Assembly: GCA_013003555.1 (NCBI GenBank)
Contig: JABDIV010000022.1
Coordinates: 62,001-126,000 of the forward strand
Source: Flavobacteriaceae bacterium
GTDB lineage: Bacteria > Bacteroidota > Bacteroidia > Flavobacteriales > Flavobacteriaceae
Direction: 5' to 3'
Length of the DNA stretch: 64,000 nucleotides
Made by a program: the position numbers and the translations under genes. Within the stretch, counting starts at the first letter, position 1, and each line of letters opens with the position of its first letter. The notes beneath the pieces are model-generated. The model saw nothing but the letters and a program-made list of their open reading frames with translations, did no database searches and was not told where the DNA came from. Positions 41,370-50,700 of the stretch are shown here, one piece after another.

Positions 41370-42053
41370 ATGAAAGAGAAGGACATTAAAATATTATTAG
41401 TCGATGACGAACCGGATATCCTGGAAATCATAGGGTTCAACCTTTCAAATGCTGGTTATAATGTTATAACTGCTGCAAATGGGGCTGAAGGTGTGAAAAA
41501 GGCCAAAAAGGAAAAACCGAACCTTATCATTCTTGATGTCATGATGCCTGAAATGGATGGCATAGAAGCCTGCGAACGTATACGTGCCATTCCTGAACTG
41601 CAGAATTGTATCATTACTTTTCTTACGGCTCGTGGTGAGGATTATTCTCAGGTTGCGGGATTTGAAGCCGGTGCTGACGATTATATAACCAAACCCATTA
41701 AACCCAAAGTTTTAATCAGTAAGGTAAAAGCATTGCTCAGAAGACTGAAACAGGAGGATAATGAACAGAATGTATTGAAGATTGGTCAACTCACTATAGA
41801 TCGCGATGAATATAAAATCCTGCTTGATGGTGAGGAGATGTTACTTCCCCGAAAAGAATTTGAATTGCTATCTTTGTTGGCGTCAAAGCCCGGTAAGGTT
41901 TTTAAACGTGAAGAAATCCTCGATAAAGTTTGGGGGAATGAGGTGGTTGTTGGTGGAAGGACCATTGACGTGCATATCAGGAAATTGCGCGAAAAAATTG
42001 GAATCAAATCTTTTAAAACTGTGAAGGGAGTAGGCTATAAGTTTGTGAATTAA
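41370..42053 (+). CDS. OmpR/PhoB-family response regulator
   Basis: The ATG at 41370 gives 227 residues; the TTG three codons upstream is less likely. The receiver domain (1-120) has the acidic pocket DDEPD and phospho-Asp56 in IILDVMMPEMDG, with Thr and Lys in FLTARGED and YITKPIKP. The C-terminal winged helix (about 135-227) has RKEFELLSLL and GGRTIDVHIRKLREKIG. It forms a TAATG overlap with the histidine kinase. PhoB-like in sequence, but no pst genes are near. Confidence 0.93.
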   Translation: MKEKDIKILLVDDEPDILEIIGFNLSNAGYNVITAANGAEGVKKAKKEKPNLIILDVMMPEMDGIEACERIRAIPELQNCIITFLTARGEDYSQVAGFEAGADDYITKPIKPKVLISKVKALLRRLKQEDNEQNVLKIGQLTIDRDEYKILLDGEEMLLPRKEFELLSLLASKPGKVFKREEILDKVWGNEVVVGGRTIDVHIRKLREKIGIKSFKTVKGVGYKFVN

Positions 42054-43096
42054 TGTCGCAGTCATTCAAAAAATCCTACAAGTTTGCTTTTAAATCGGCC
42101 TTAATGGTCAGCCTCTCCTTAACGCTCCTCACGAGTGTTTTTTTACACTTTTTCTTTGCATTTAAGCTCGTATTGATCATCCTCTTTTTTATCCTGTGCC
42201 TGATCATATCATTTCTTGTTATTCAGTTCCGCGTCGAGTATTTCATTTACCGTCGGGTTAAAAAGATCTACGATGATCTAACTCTTTTAGAATCGAGTAG
42301 TTTCCGAAAGGAACAGATCACAACAGATATGGCAACCCTTACAAAGGAAATAGATAAATATGCCAAGGATAAGAAGCTTGAAATTGAAACCCTTAAAATA
42401 CGCGAGACGTATAGAAAAGAATTTTTAGGGAACGTATCGCACGAACTAAAAACCCCGTTGTTTACAGTCCAAAGTTATATTTCCACTTTGTTGGAGGGTG
42501 CTGTCGATGATAAAAAACTTCAGAATAAATATTTGAAACGCGCCGATAAAGGCCTAGAGCGTCTGATCTTTATCGTTAAGGAACTCGACATGATCTCGAA
42601 ATTGGAAACAGGTGATTTGAGCCTGGAAATCGAAACCTTTGATATCGTTGAGGTCGTTCAAAATGTATTTGACATGTTTGAAATGAATGCCGCTAAAAAG
42701 AAAATCAGCCTGGTATTCGACATGGATTATAATGAACCCGTCAAGGTCATCGGCGATAAGGAACGCATTCAACAAGTGTTGTCAAATCTTATTGTCAATT
42801 CCATTAAATACGGACGCTCTAAAGGAACGACCGAAGTAAGTATAGAAAACCTGATTAAAAATAAAGTCATCGTTAGAGTAACCGACAATGGGGAGGGCAT
42901 TGAAGAAGAGAACATCCCGCGTTTGTTTGAACGGTTTTACCGGGTAGATAAAACCGGATCACGAAAAGAAGGAGGCTCAGGTCTGGGACTGGCTATCGTG
43001 AAACACATTATTGAAGCTCATGACGAAAAAATTTATGTTGAAAGTGAGCATGGTGTTGGAAGTGAGTTTTCATTTACCCTTGAAAAGGCTAAATAA
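42053..43096 (+). CDS. PhoR-like sensor histidine kinase
   Basis: The 347-residue partner of the preceding regulator has two closely spaced TM helices (about 13-32 and 36-58), so almost no periplasmic domain. A coiled linker precedes the H-box FLGNVSHELKTPLFTV (His130). The N-box NLIVNSIKYG, VTDNGEGIEEENIPRLFERFYR and GGSGLGLAIVKHI complete the ATPase. A sensor without an extracytoplasmic domain probably reads a membrane or partner-protein signal. Its last 27 nt overlap the convergent glycosyltransferase gene. Confidence 0.92.
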   Translation: MSQSFKKSYKFAFKSALMVSLSLTLLTSVFLHFFFAFKLVLIILFFILCLIISFLVIQFRVEYFIYRRVKKIYDDLTLLESSSFRKEQITTDMATLTKEIDKYAKDKKLEIETLKIRETYRKEFLGNVSHELKTPLFTVQSYISTLLEGAVDDKKLQNKYLKRADKGLERLIFIVKELDMISKLETGDLSLEIETFDIVEVVQNVFDMFEMNAAKKKISLVFDMDYNEPVKVIGDKERIQQVLSNLIVNSIKYGRSKGTTEVSIENLIKNKVIVRVTDNGEGIEEENIPRLFERFYRVDKTGSRKEGGSGLGLAIVKHIIEAHDEKIYVESEHGVGSEFSFTLEKAK

Positions 43097-44131
43097 CTTA
43101 TCGAATTTGACCGTTTGCTCATGTGGTTCAAAGCCGCAATAATCTGCAACCCGTTTTAACTGCTCAATATCAAAATCATCTTGTGAACTACTCGGGATAA
43201 TACCCATCTTGTCAAGTCGATCTGCTAAATATTCCTGCTCGAATTGTCCTGGTGTGGGGATTAAAAATGCTTTTTTGCCAATTTTGGCCAGGTCAAGGAT
43301 AGTTGTATACCCTGAACGGGAGAGAATCACTCGACAGGAGTTTATCAAAATCTCTAATTCTTCATGGGTCATGAAATTTACGATAGTGAGGTTAGCCGTT
43401 GTTGTTTTAGTTTGTTCCTGTTCAATTTTTCCTTGCACTATACAAACAGAACCCGGGTATTTAATTAATTGCTCGGTTAGTTTTTCTTCCAAAAATGACC
43501 TCTGTGGTTCAGGACCCGAAAGAATGACCAAAAGATCAAATTTTATAGGTTGTTTTTTATAATTGAATCGACTGATGACACCTAAGAATTCGGCGGGAAT
43601 AGGATAGGAATCACGATGACCCAACCGACCACTTAAGCTGGGCTCATCTTTAAAATCGGGCACCCAACAGGCATCGAATTTCTTGATGTATTTCAGATGT
43701 ATTTTAGTACTGAACATGGTGGTTGAACCGCTGAGTACATTTAACTGGTGTGTAATTATTACCGAGGGAATTGATTTGTGCCTAACGCCTAAACGGTTGT
43801 CGGAAATAATTCCCTTGATTCCAAATTCTGAAACGATGGCTCTCACCTGGATTTTCTCCCTGCGAATGGCGTTAAAGATCCTGGGAGATTCGCGAATCAG
43901 CTTAAATTTCAAGTATTTCCCTGATTTTGCATAGCTTATTCCGTATGACGGTAATTCAATCGCCATTAAATCGGGAAATTCCTTTTTTAAAAATAATAGA
44001 GCGACTCCATCACTGGCCAGAATTGGTTCAAATCCATTTTCTATTAAGGCCTTTATAACCGGGATGCATCGTGATGCGTGACCAAGGCCCCAATTAAGGG
44101 GAGCAACAAGAATACGGGAATTCGATTGCAT
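43070..44131 (-). CDS. MurG/GT28-like glycosyltransferase family protein
   Basis: The 353-residue protein starts RILVAPLNWGLGHASRCIPVIKAL, a GT-B fold N-terminus (GLGHASR loop). FLGVISR and LLVILSGPEPQR mark the domain junction. The C-terminal half has CRVILSRSGYTTILDLAKIGKKAFLIPTPGQFEQEYLA, in the order SRSGYTTI, then IPTPGQFEQ, like GT28 UDP-sugar-binding domains. The acceptor is unknown. No TM helices. Confidence 0.82.
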   Translation of the reverse strand: MQSNSRILVAPLNWGLGHASRCIPVIKALIENGFEPILASDGVALLFLKKEFPDLMAIELPSYGISYAKSGKYLKFKLIRESPRIFNAIRREKIQVRAIVSEFGIKGIISDNRLGVRHKSIPSVIITHQLNVLSGSTTMFSTKIHLKYIKKFDACWVPDFKDEPSLSGRLGHRDSYPIPAEFLGVISRFNYKKQPIKFDLLVILSGPEPQRSFLEEKLTEQLIKYPGSVCIVQGKIEQEQTKTTTANLTIVNFMTHEELEILINSCRVILSRSGYTTILDLAKIGKKAFLIPTPGQFEQEYLADRLDKMGIIPSSSQDDFDIEQLKRVADYCGFEPHEQTVKFDKLFSLFKGK

Positions 44132-44185
44132 CGAACAAAGATAAAGCTAAAATGTTTGCTTAATTTTACCCAAATTTAAAGAGAA

Positions 44186-44860
44186 GTGGGTAGTAAGAAT
44201 AAACTGAAACGATTCAAAGAGAACGAAACCTTTGGAAATGTGTATCAGCCGTCAAGGCAAGACCTAGTTTCGGGAAATTTCCAGTTAAAGGGAAATTGGG
44301 GATCGTCGGTTTTTAAAAATGATAATCCCATAGTCCTTGAACTCGGCTGCGGAAAGGGAGAATATACGATTGGATTAGCGGAAAAATTTCCAGACAAAAA
44401 CTTTATCGGCATCGATATAAAAGGTGCTCGTTTTTGGCGGGGGGCAAAAACTGCCATTGAAAATTCTATTAACAATGCCGCCTTTCTAAGGATCCAAATC
44501 GAATTGATTGAGCATGCATTCGGCAAGCAGGAAGTCGATGAAATCTGGATCACCTTTCCAGATCCACAGATAAAGTACAAGCGTACCAAGCATAGAATGA
44601 CGAATTTAAACTTCCTTCAACGTTATAAAACCATTTTAAAACCCAACGGCCTTATTCATTTAAAAACCGATTCTGAATTCATGCATGGATATACTTTAGG
44701 ATTGTTGCATGGCGCCGGTCATGAGGTAATTTATGCGAATCATGATGTATATAAAAATGAAGGCAGTCCTGAAGAAGTCATCGGCATTCAAACCTTTTAT
44801 GAGCAGTCCTTTTTAGAGCAAAACAAGCCAATTACGTATATTAGGTTTAAATTAAGTTGA
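44186..44860 (+). CDS. trmB: tRNA (guanine-N7-)-methyltransferase
   Basis: The 224-residue protein methylates G46 of tRNA using SAM. VLELGCGKGEYT is the SAM-binding motif, followed by FIGIDIKGARFWRGAK and the catalytic WITFPDPQIKYKRTKHRM. The GTG start at 44186 gives GSKNKLKRFKENETF, the flavobacterial N-terminus. It is followed 4 nt later by the LysE-family gene. Confidence 0.95.
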   Translation: MGSKNKLKRFKENETFGNVYQPSRQDLVSGNFQLKGNWGSSVFKNDNPIVLELGCGKGEYTIGLAEKFPDKNFIGIDIKGARFWRGAKTAIENSINNAAFLRIQIELIEHAFGKQEVDEIWITFPDPQIKYKRTKHRMTNLNFLQRYKTILKPNGLIHLKTDSEFMHGYTLGLLHGAGHEVIYANHDVYKNEGSPEEVIGIQTFYEQSFLEQNKPITYIRFKLS

Positions 44861-44864
44861 GTTT

Positions 44865-45494
44865 TTGGAGATAACAATCGTTTTTATCCTGGGCCTTATC
44901 ATTGCATTTATAGGGGTTATTCCCCCGGGAATGCTTAATATGTCGGCCGCAAAAATTAGTCTAAAAGAAGGCCATAATCGTGGAATTATGTTTTCTCTTG
45001 GGGTTTGCGCCATAGTATGCGTCCAAACGTTTATTGCCGCTATTCTTGCCAGGTATTTGAGTAATCATCCCGATGTTATTGAAATCCTTCAGCGTGTTGC
45101 TCTGGTGTTGTTTATCTTAATAACAATTTATTTTTTGGTTCTTGCTCAAAAACAGCCCAAAACGGAAATACCAACACCCGCAAAAAGCAAGCACAGCCGT
45201 TTTTTTCAGGGCATGTTGCTGTCTGGTCTTAACCTCTTTCCAATTCCATATCAATCTTATATGACACTAACCATTGCATCTTTTGGATGGATGAGTTTTG
45301 ATAAAGTTAGCATCGGTTCCTATGTGGCAGGTTCGGCCAGCGGAACGTTTATCATGTTATACATTTATATTTTCTTTTTCGATAAGATTAAGGGCAAAGC
45401 CTTTACGACTCAAAAAAATATGAACTATATCATAGGAAGCATTACAGGACTTGTTGCTGTCTTTACATTGATCAATATAATAAGTGAAATGTAG
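44865..45494 (+). CDS. LysE family translocator
   Basis: The 209-residue membrane protein has six TM segments and the LysE/RhtB signature near the N-terminus (FIGVIPPGMLNMSAAKISLKEGHNRGI). The start is TTG at 44865 with no ATG available before the first helix. The family exports amino acids or related metabolites; the substrate is unknown. The next gene begins 3 nt after its stop. Confidence 0.85.
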   Translation: MEITIVFILGLIIAFIGVIPPGMLNMSAAKISLKEGHNRGIMFSLGVCAIVCVQTFIAAILARYLSNHPDVIEILQRVALVLFILITIYFLVLAQKQPKTEIPTPAKSKHSRFFQGMLLSGLNLFPIPYQSYMTLTIASFGWMSFDKVSIGSYVAGSASGTFIMLYIYIFFFDKIKGKAFTTQKNMNYIIGSITGLVAVFTLINIISEM

Positions 45495-45497
45495 GAT

Positions 45498-45833
45498 ATG
45501 AAACCCGAAACCATCAGTTTTTTTGAACGTGTTTATAAGGTTGCCCGTCAAATACCATATGGTCGCGTGACCAGTTACGGGGCTATTGCCAAATATCTGG
45601 GTGCGGCCCGAAGTGCACGTATGGTTGGCTATGCCATGAATGTATCTCACAGCAAAGATGTGCCGGCGCATAGGGTGGTGAATCGCTCAGGGTTGCTTAC
45701 CGGAAAGCATCATTTTCAAGGGACCAACCTTATGCAGCAATTATTGGAGAGTGAAGGTATTGTAGTTGAAGATAACCAGGTAAAGAATTTCACAGAACTT
45801 TATTGGGATCCTTCCAGGGAATTACCTGAATAA
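45498..45833 (+). CDS. Alkyltransferase-like protein (MGMT family, active-site Cys replaced)
   Basis: The 111-residue protein is the DNA-binding domain of O6-alkylguanine transferases: ARQIPYGRVTSYGAIAKYLG and the arginine finger in ARSARMVGYAM. The catalytic PCHR is PAHR at 56-59, so it cannot accept alkyl groups and is instead an ATL protein. Those bind O6-alkylguanine and recruit nucleotide excision repair. It ends with WDPSRELP. It is transcribed after LysE and trmB. Confidence 0.92.
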   Translation: MKPETISFFERVYKVARQIPYGRVTSYGAIAKYLGAARSARMVGYAMNVSHSKDVPAHRVVNRSGLLTGKHHFQGTNLMQQLLESEGIVVEDNQVKNFTELYWDPSRELPE

Positions 45834-45896
45834 TTTCAGCCGATTAAAACATAGATGAAAACGATTGATAGTGTTTAGTTAATTAAGACAAAGACG

Positions 45897-45904
45897 TATC
45901 TTTG
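45897..45904 (+). promoter_or_regulatory. mrp -7 element
   Basis: TATCTTTG lies 29 nt before the mrp GTG. A TTTA at 45874-45877 is 19 nt upstream and may serve as a weak -33 element. Confidence 0.6.
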
Positions 45905-45933
45905 TACTTTAGACTAATTCTAAATTAATTCTT

Positions 45934-47070
45934 GTGAAATTATCAAAAACAGACATACTTGAAGCATTACGAACCATTTCTGTACCCGGTGAAGGTGGAA
46001 ATATGGTTGATAGCGGTGCTATAAAAAATGTGGTGACTTTTGCTGATGAAGTAATTGTGGATATCACGATAAAGAATCCCAGTTTACAAGCAAAAAAACG
46101 TGCTGAAGTCGACATTATGAAAGCGATTCATGACGAGGTTTATGAAAAGGCAAAGATTACCGTTAATGTAAAAGTAGATGCGCCGCCCCAACCAGAATCA
46201 AATGAGATAAAAGGCAAACCGATTCCCGGGATAAGCAATATTATTGCGATTGCATCCGGTAAGGGTGGTGTTGGAAAATCGACGGTAACGGCAAATCTTG
46301 CTGTGACATTGGCAAAAATGGGCTTTAAAGTTGGTGTTTTAGATGCGGATGTTTATGGGCCGTCAATTCCGTTAATGTTTGATGTGGCATCAGAGCGCCC
46401 GTTGGCCGTTGATGTAAATGGAACATCTAAAATGAAGCCTATCGAAAATTATAACGTTAAGGTATTATCTATTGGATTTTTCACAAAGCCTGACCAGGCG
46501 GTGATTTGGAGAGGTCCGATGGCCGCTAAAGCACTTAATCAAATGATTTTTGATGCTGCATGGGATGAACTGGATTTTCTTCTTATCGATCTGCCACCCG
46601 GAACAGGTGACATTCATTTAAGCATCATGCAGTCCCTTCCGATCACGGGGGCCGTCGTGGTTAGTACACCTCAAACTGTGGCTTTAGCCGATGCAAGGAA
46701 GGGCGTGGCCATGTTTCAACAGGAAAACATCAATGTGCCTGTGCTCGGAATAATTGAGAATATGTCGTATTTCACACCTGAGGAATTGCCCGATAATAAG
46801 TATTACATCTTCGGGCGGGAAGGGGCCAGAAATTTAGCCACCGACCTTGATGTTAAGTTTTTAGGCGAGCTTCCACTGGTTCAAAGTATACGTGAAGCGG
46901 GTGATGTTGGTCGTCCGGCGGCTTTACAATCATCGACACCTCTTGAGGAGGCATTTGAAGAAATTACCCGGAATATGGTTCAGGAAGTCGTCAACCGAAA
47001 TACAAATTTACCACCTACTGAGGCAATCAAAATCACAACTATGGCCGGGTGTTCAGCTGTAAAGAAATAG
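45934..47070 (+). CDS. Mrp/ApbC family iron-sulfur cluster carrier P-loop ATPase
   Basis: The 378-residue protein (GTG start) has an N-terminal MIP18/DUF59 domain (about 1-85) and the P-loop GKGGVGKST at 109-117. DADVYGPSIPLMF and LLIDLPPGTGDIHLS are Mrp signatures. The canonical CxxC for cluster binding after ENMSYF is absent (TPEELPDNKYYIFG instead), which by memory is usual in Bacteroidota; a lone Cys lies near the C-terminus (MAGCSAVKK). It probably helps load Fe-S clusters. It is followed 4 nt later by a NifU-type scaffold gene. Confidence 0.92.
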   Translation: MKLSKTDILEALRTISVPGEGGNMVDSGAIKNVVTFADEVIVDITIKNPSLQAKKRAEVDIMKAIHDEVYEKAKITVNVKVDAPPQPESNEIKGKPIPGISNIIAIASGKGGVGKSTVTANLAVTLAKMGFKVGVLDADVYGPSIPLMFDVASERPLAVDVNGTSKMKPIENYNVKVLSIGFFTKPDQAVIWRGPMAAKALNQMIFDAAWDELDFLLIDLPPGTGDIHLSIMQSLPITGAVVVSTPQTVALADARKGVAMFQQENINVPVLGIIENMSYFTPEELPDNKYYIFGREGARNLATDLDVKFLGELPLVQSIREAGDVGRPAALQSSTPLEEAFEEITRNMVQEVVNRNTNLPPTEAIKITTMAGCSAVKK

Positions 47071-47074
47071 ACTT

Positions 47075-47314
47075 ATGACAAGTGAACAGATCAGAAAGAA
47101 TGTAGAGAAGGCACTCGATGAAATCCGTCCGTTTCTCGAAAGCGATGGTGGAAATATCTCGTTGGTCAGTATCGAGGATGATAAATTGGTAAAAGTTCAG
47201 TTGTTAGGGGCATGTACAAATTGCACCGTCAATCAAATGACCCTTCAATCTGGGGTCGAAATGACGATTAAAAAATACGCACCCCAGATCGAACGAGTCA
47301 TTAATATTGATTGA
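47075..47314 (+). CDS. NifU C-terminal domain Fe-S scaffold protein
   Basis: The 79-residue Nfu-type protein starts TSEQIRKNVEKALDEIRPFLESDGGNISLV and has the cluster-binding CTNC at about 50-53 (LLGACTNCTVNQMTLQSGVE). It carries or transfers 4Fe-4S clusters. The tandem with Mrp, upstream of a block of Fe-S-rich oxidoreductases and complex I, fits a cluster-supply role. Confidence 0.95.
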   Translation: MTSEQIRKNVEKALDEIRPFLESDGGNISLVSIEDDKLVKVQLLGACTNCTVNQMTLQSGVEMTIKKYAPQIERVINID

Positions 47315-47354
47315 CAGATCTTAAATGTCAAATCTGATTAGTACTATGTTATTT

Positions 47355-47726
47355 TTAAGCAATGATCTTCTGTTGTCTCAAAAAAGTATCTAAATTATTT
47401 GCCAGCTCATAGCATCTGCTCACATTCGAATTACAGTATCTTGAATCATCAATATTCAGCTCACAGGCATGACCCGATAGATTGATCTGTTCAAAATTCC
47501 TATTGATCTCCTTGCATTTGCCATACATTTGATCTACCGATTCAAAATCGCTCAAATCTACCTGATTCTGAGTCAAATATCCCTTTAGGTAGTTCTCTAT
47601 TGCAATATGTGCATTCTGGCAAACCATATAGGAGACCACATCCTCTTCAGGACGGTAAAGCTCATCGCTAGCCTGTCTTAATTTATGTTTGGCATCTTCA
47701 AAAAAAGAATTCGCGATTGTTCCCAT
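47355..47726 (-). CDS. Small HEPN-domain protein
   Basis: I choose the ATG at 47726 (123 residues); the longer frame into nifJ adds sequence that resembles nothing. IANSFFEDAKHKLRQASDEL and CQNAHIAIENYLKGYL are typical HEPN helices. The R-x4-6-H catalytic motif of RNase HEPN toxins is not seen, and no nucleotidyltransferase partner (MNT) is adjacent. It lies 46 nt after nifJ on the same strand, so it may be co-transcribed. Role unknown. Confidence 0.65.
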   Translation of the reverse strand: MGTIANSFFEDAKHKLRQASDELYRPEEDVVSYMVCQNAHIAIENYLKGYLTQNQVDLSDFESVDQMYGKCKEINRNFEQINLSGHACELNIDDSRYCNSNVSRCYELANNLDTFLRQQKIIA

Positions 47727-47772
47727 TGGAAATCTATTTTTAAACTTCTTTTTATAATTCGAAACAACTGAC

Positions 47773-50700
47773 TTACATATTCCTGTAAAGCTCAAGTCGT
47801 TCCCACTTGGTATCAACTTCTTCCTGGGCTTGTTTCAGAAGCGATTTTCCTAGTTCTTCATTTTCCTTTACAACTCGAGTAAATCGGGTCTCGTTATACA
47901 TAAAATCACTCAACGGTAAACTAGGTTCTTTCGAGTCTAATTTAAATTTTTTGCCTTTTGGTTTAGACGGATTGAACCTGAATAACGGCCAATAACCCGT
48001 TTGAACAGCTTTTTCCTGTTGTAGTGCCCCGTCCTTCAAATCGTAGCCGTGCTCACCACAATGTGAGTATGCAATGATTATTGATGGACCTGGATAGGCT
48101 GCAGCCTCCTCAATTGCCTTAAGTGTCTGCATATCCTTTGCACCGATAGCAACCTGAGCAACATAAACGTTTTCGTAGGAAACCGCCTGTAGCGCAAGAC
48201 TTTTCTTGCTGGTTCGTTTTCCGGAAACTGAGAATTTCGCACTGGCACCAAGAGGTGTTGATTTCGACGTCTGTCCACCCGTATTTGAGTAGACTTCTGT
48301 ATCCAGCACCATAATATTGATGTCTTCACCAGATGCCAGAATATGGTCAACACCGCCATACCCGATGTCGTAAGCCCAGCCATCACCTCCGAGAACCCAA
48401 ACTGCCTTCTTCCTGAGATACTCGCTTAATTGAAGTAGCTTCTTGGCCTTTGGATTGTCTTTGAAAGTTTCTAAAATCGCGTTCAATTTTTCGATATCAG
48501 CATGCTTTTTAGCTTTTTCGGTTTCGTTTGACTCCGGATTTGAAATAATGGCTTCAACCATTTCTGAGCCTGCTTCATTTTCAAGACCTTTTAACAGGTC
48601 AACGGCAATCTCTTGTTTTTTCGTTAAAGCCAGTTTCATACCAAGGCCGAATTCAGCATTATCCTCAAACAAAGAGTTTGCCCATGCCGGACCGCGGTCA
48701 TATTTATTTGTCTTATAAGGAGTTGTAGGCAGGTTACCACCATAAATTGATGAACAACCGGTCGCATTGGCAATCATGATACTATCGCCATAGAGTTGGG
48801 TTAACATTTTAATATATGGGGTTTCACCACAACCTGAACATGCGCCTGAGAATTCAAATAGAGGTTCAAGGAATTGAGAGCCTTTCACATTGGTTATTTG
48901 TAAGGCTGTTCTATCATAATCAGGTAGATCGATAAAGTAATCCCAATTTTTGTTTTCATCAACCGCAACATCTAACTTCTTGTGCATGTTGATTGATTTA
49001 AAATTCTCAATCTCTTTGCTTATAGCAGGACATACGGCAACGCAAAGATCACATCCGGTACAATCCTCAGGTGATACCTGAAGCAGGTAAGATTCAGAAT
49101 CGGCTGAGAATGGCCGGCCTTTTGCCGGAACTGCTTTAAGAGTAGTTGGTGCGTTTTTCAACTCATCATTGGAAACGACCTTCGCCCTTATCGCGGCATG
49201 CGGACAAATGGCCACACACTTATTACATTGCGTACAGATACTTTCATCATCCCAAACCGGAATAAAATCGGCAATACCTCTTTTTTCATATTGGGTTGTT
49301 CCTGTCGGGAAAGTCCCATCAACCGGGAAAGCACTCACCGGTAATTCATCGCCTCTTCCGGCCATGATCTTACCGAGAACTTCCCTGACGAATGGATCAA
49401 GGTCGCCGGTTAATGAAGGTATGAATTCACGTGAGTTGGTTACTTTATCGGGATAGTCAACCTTCTGAAGGTTCTCAAGTGATTTATCGACGGCGTTAAA
49501 GTTCATCTGCACGATCTTATCGCCTTTATGGGAGTAAGATTTTACAATGGCATCCTTAATCTTTTTAATGGCTTCTTCCTGAGGAAGAATACCTGAAATA
49601 GCAAAGAAGCAGGTTTGCAGAACTGTATTGGTACGTTTGCCAAGATTGGCGTCTTGAGCCACTTTAGTCGCGTCTATCACGTAGAAGTTCAATTCATTTT
49701 CGATGATCTCTTCCTGTATCTTATAAGGTAGTTTATCCCATATCTCATCATTGGAATATGGGGCATTCAATAAGAATGTACCTCCTTTTTTTATGTTCTT
49801 AAGGATATCATACTTTTCGATGAAATTAAACTGATGGCAAGCAATAAAATCTGCTTTGTGAATAAGGTAACTCGAGTAAATCGGTTCAGGTCCGAATCGT
49901 AGATGTGAAACGGTTTGAGCACCTGCTTTTTTTGAATCGTAAACGAAATACCCCTGAACATAGTTATCGGTAGTTTCACCAATGATTTTAATCGAATTCT
50001 TATTCGCACCTACAGTACCGTCTGAACCAAGTCCGTAAAACATGCAATTAAATGTAGTTTTAACAGTATGTAATCGCTCACCTACCTCAAGACTTGTATG
50101 GGAAACATCATCATTAATACCGATTGTAAAATGATTTTTTGGCTTTTCTTTATCCAATTCATCATAAATAGCTTTAACCATTGCAGGGTCAAATTCCTTA
50201 GATGATAGCCCGTAACGTCCGCCGATAATAGCAGGCATACTTCTATCGCTTTCGGCAAAGGCGGTTACCACATCAAGGTATAAAGGTTCACCTGTACTTC
50301 CCGGTTCTTTGGTCCTGTCTAATACCGCAACTTTATTAACGGTTTCCGGAAGTGCTTCCACAAAATGATCTATAGAGAATGGACGGAATAACCGAACGAT
50401 TATAGCACCTACTTTTTCGCCTTTTTTAACCAGAGTATCGACAGCTTCCATAACAGGGCCTTGTCCTGACCCCATAATGATCACCACTTTCTCCGCTTCT
50501 GGATGGCCTATATAATAGAACAGGCTATATTTTCTTCCGGTGTGCTCATAGAACTCATCCATGGTTTTCTGAACGATATCTGGCACCTGGTCATAAAATG
50601 TATTAGCGGCTTCACGGGCCTGGAAAAATACATCTGGGTTTTGCGAAGTTCCGCGAACCACTGGATGATCTGGATCAAGAGATCGCTTTTTATGCTCCAT

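Noticed and set aside
41361-43096. Phosphate-starvation PhoBR operon
   Set aside because: The proteins are PhoB/PhoR-like in sequence, but no pst, phoU or phosphatase gene is adjacent, so the specific function is not claimed.
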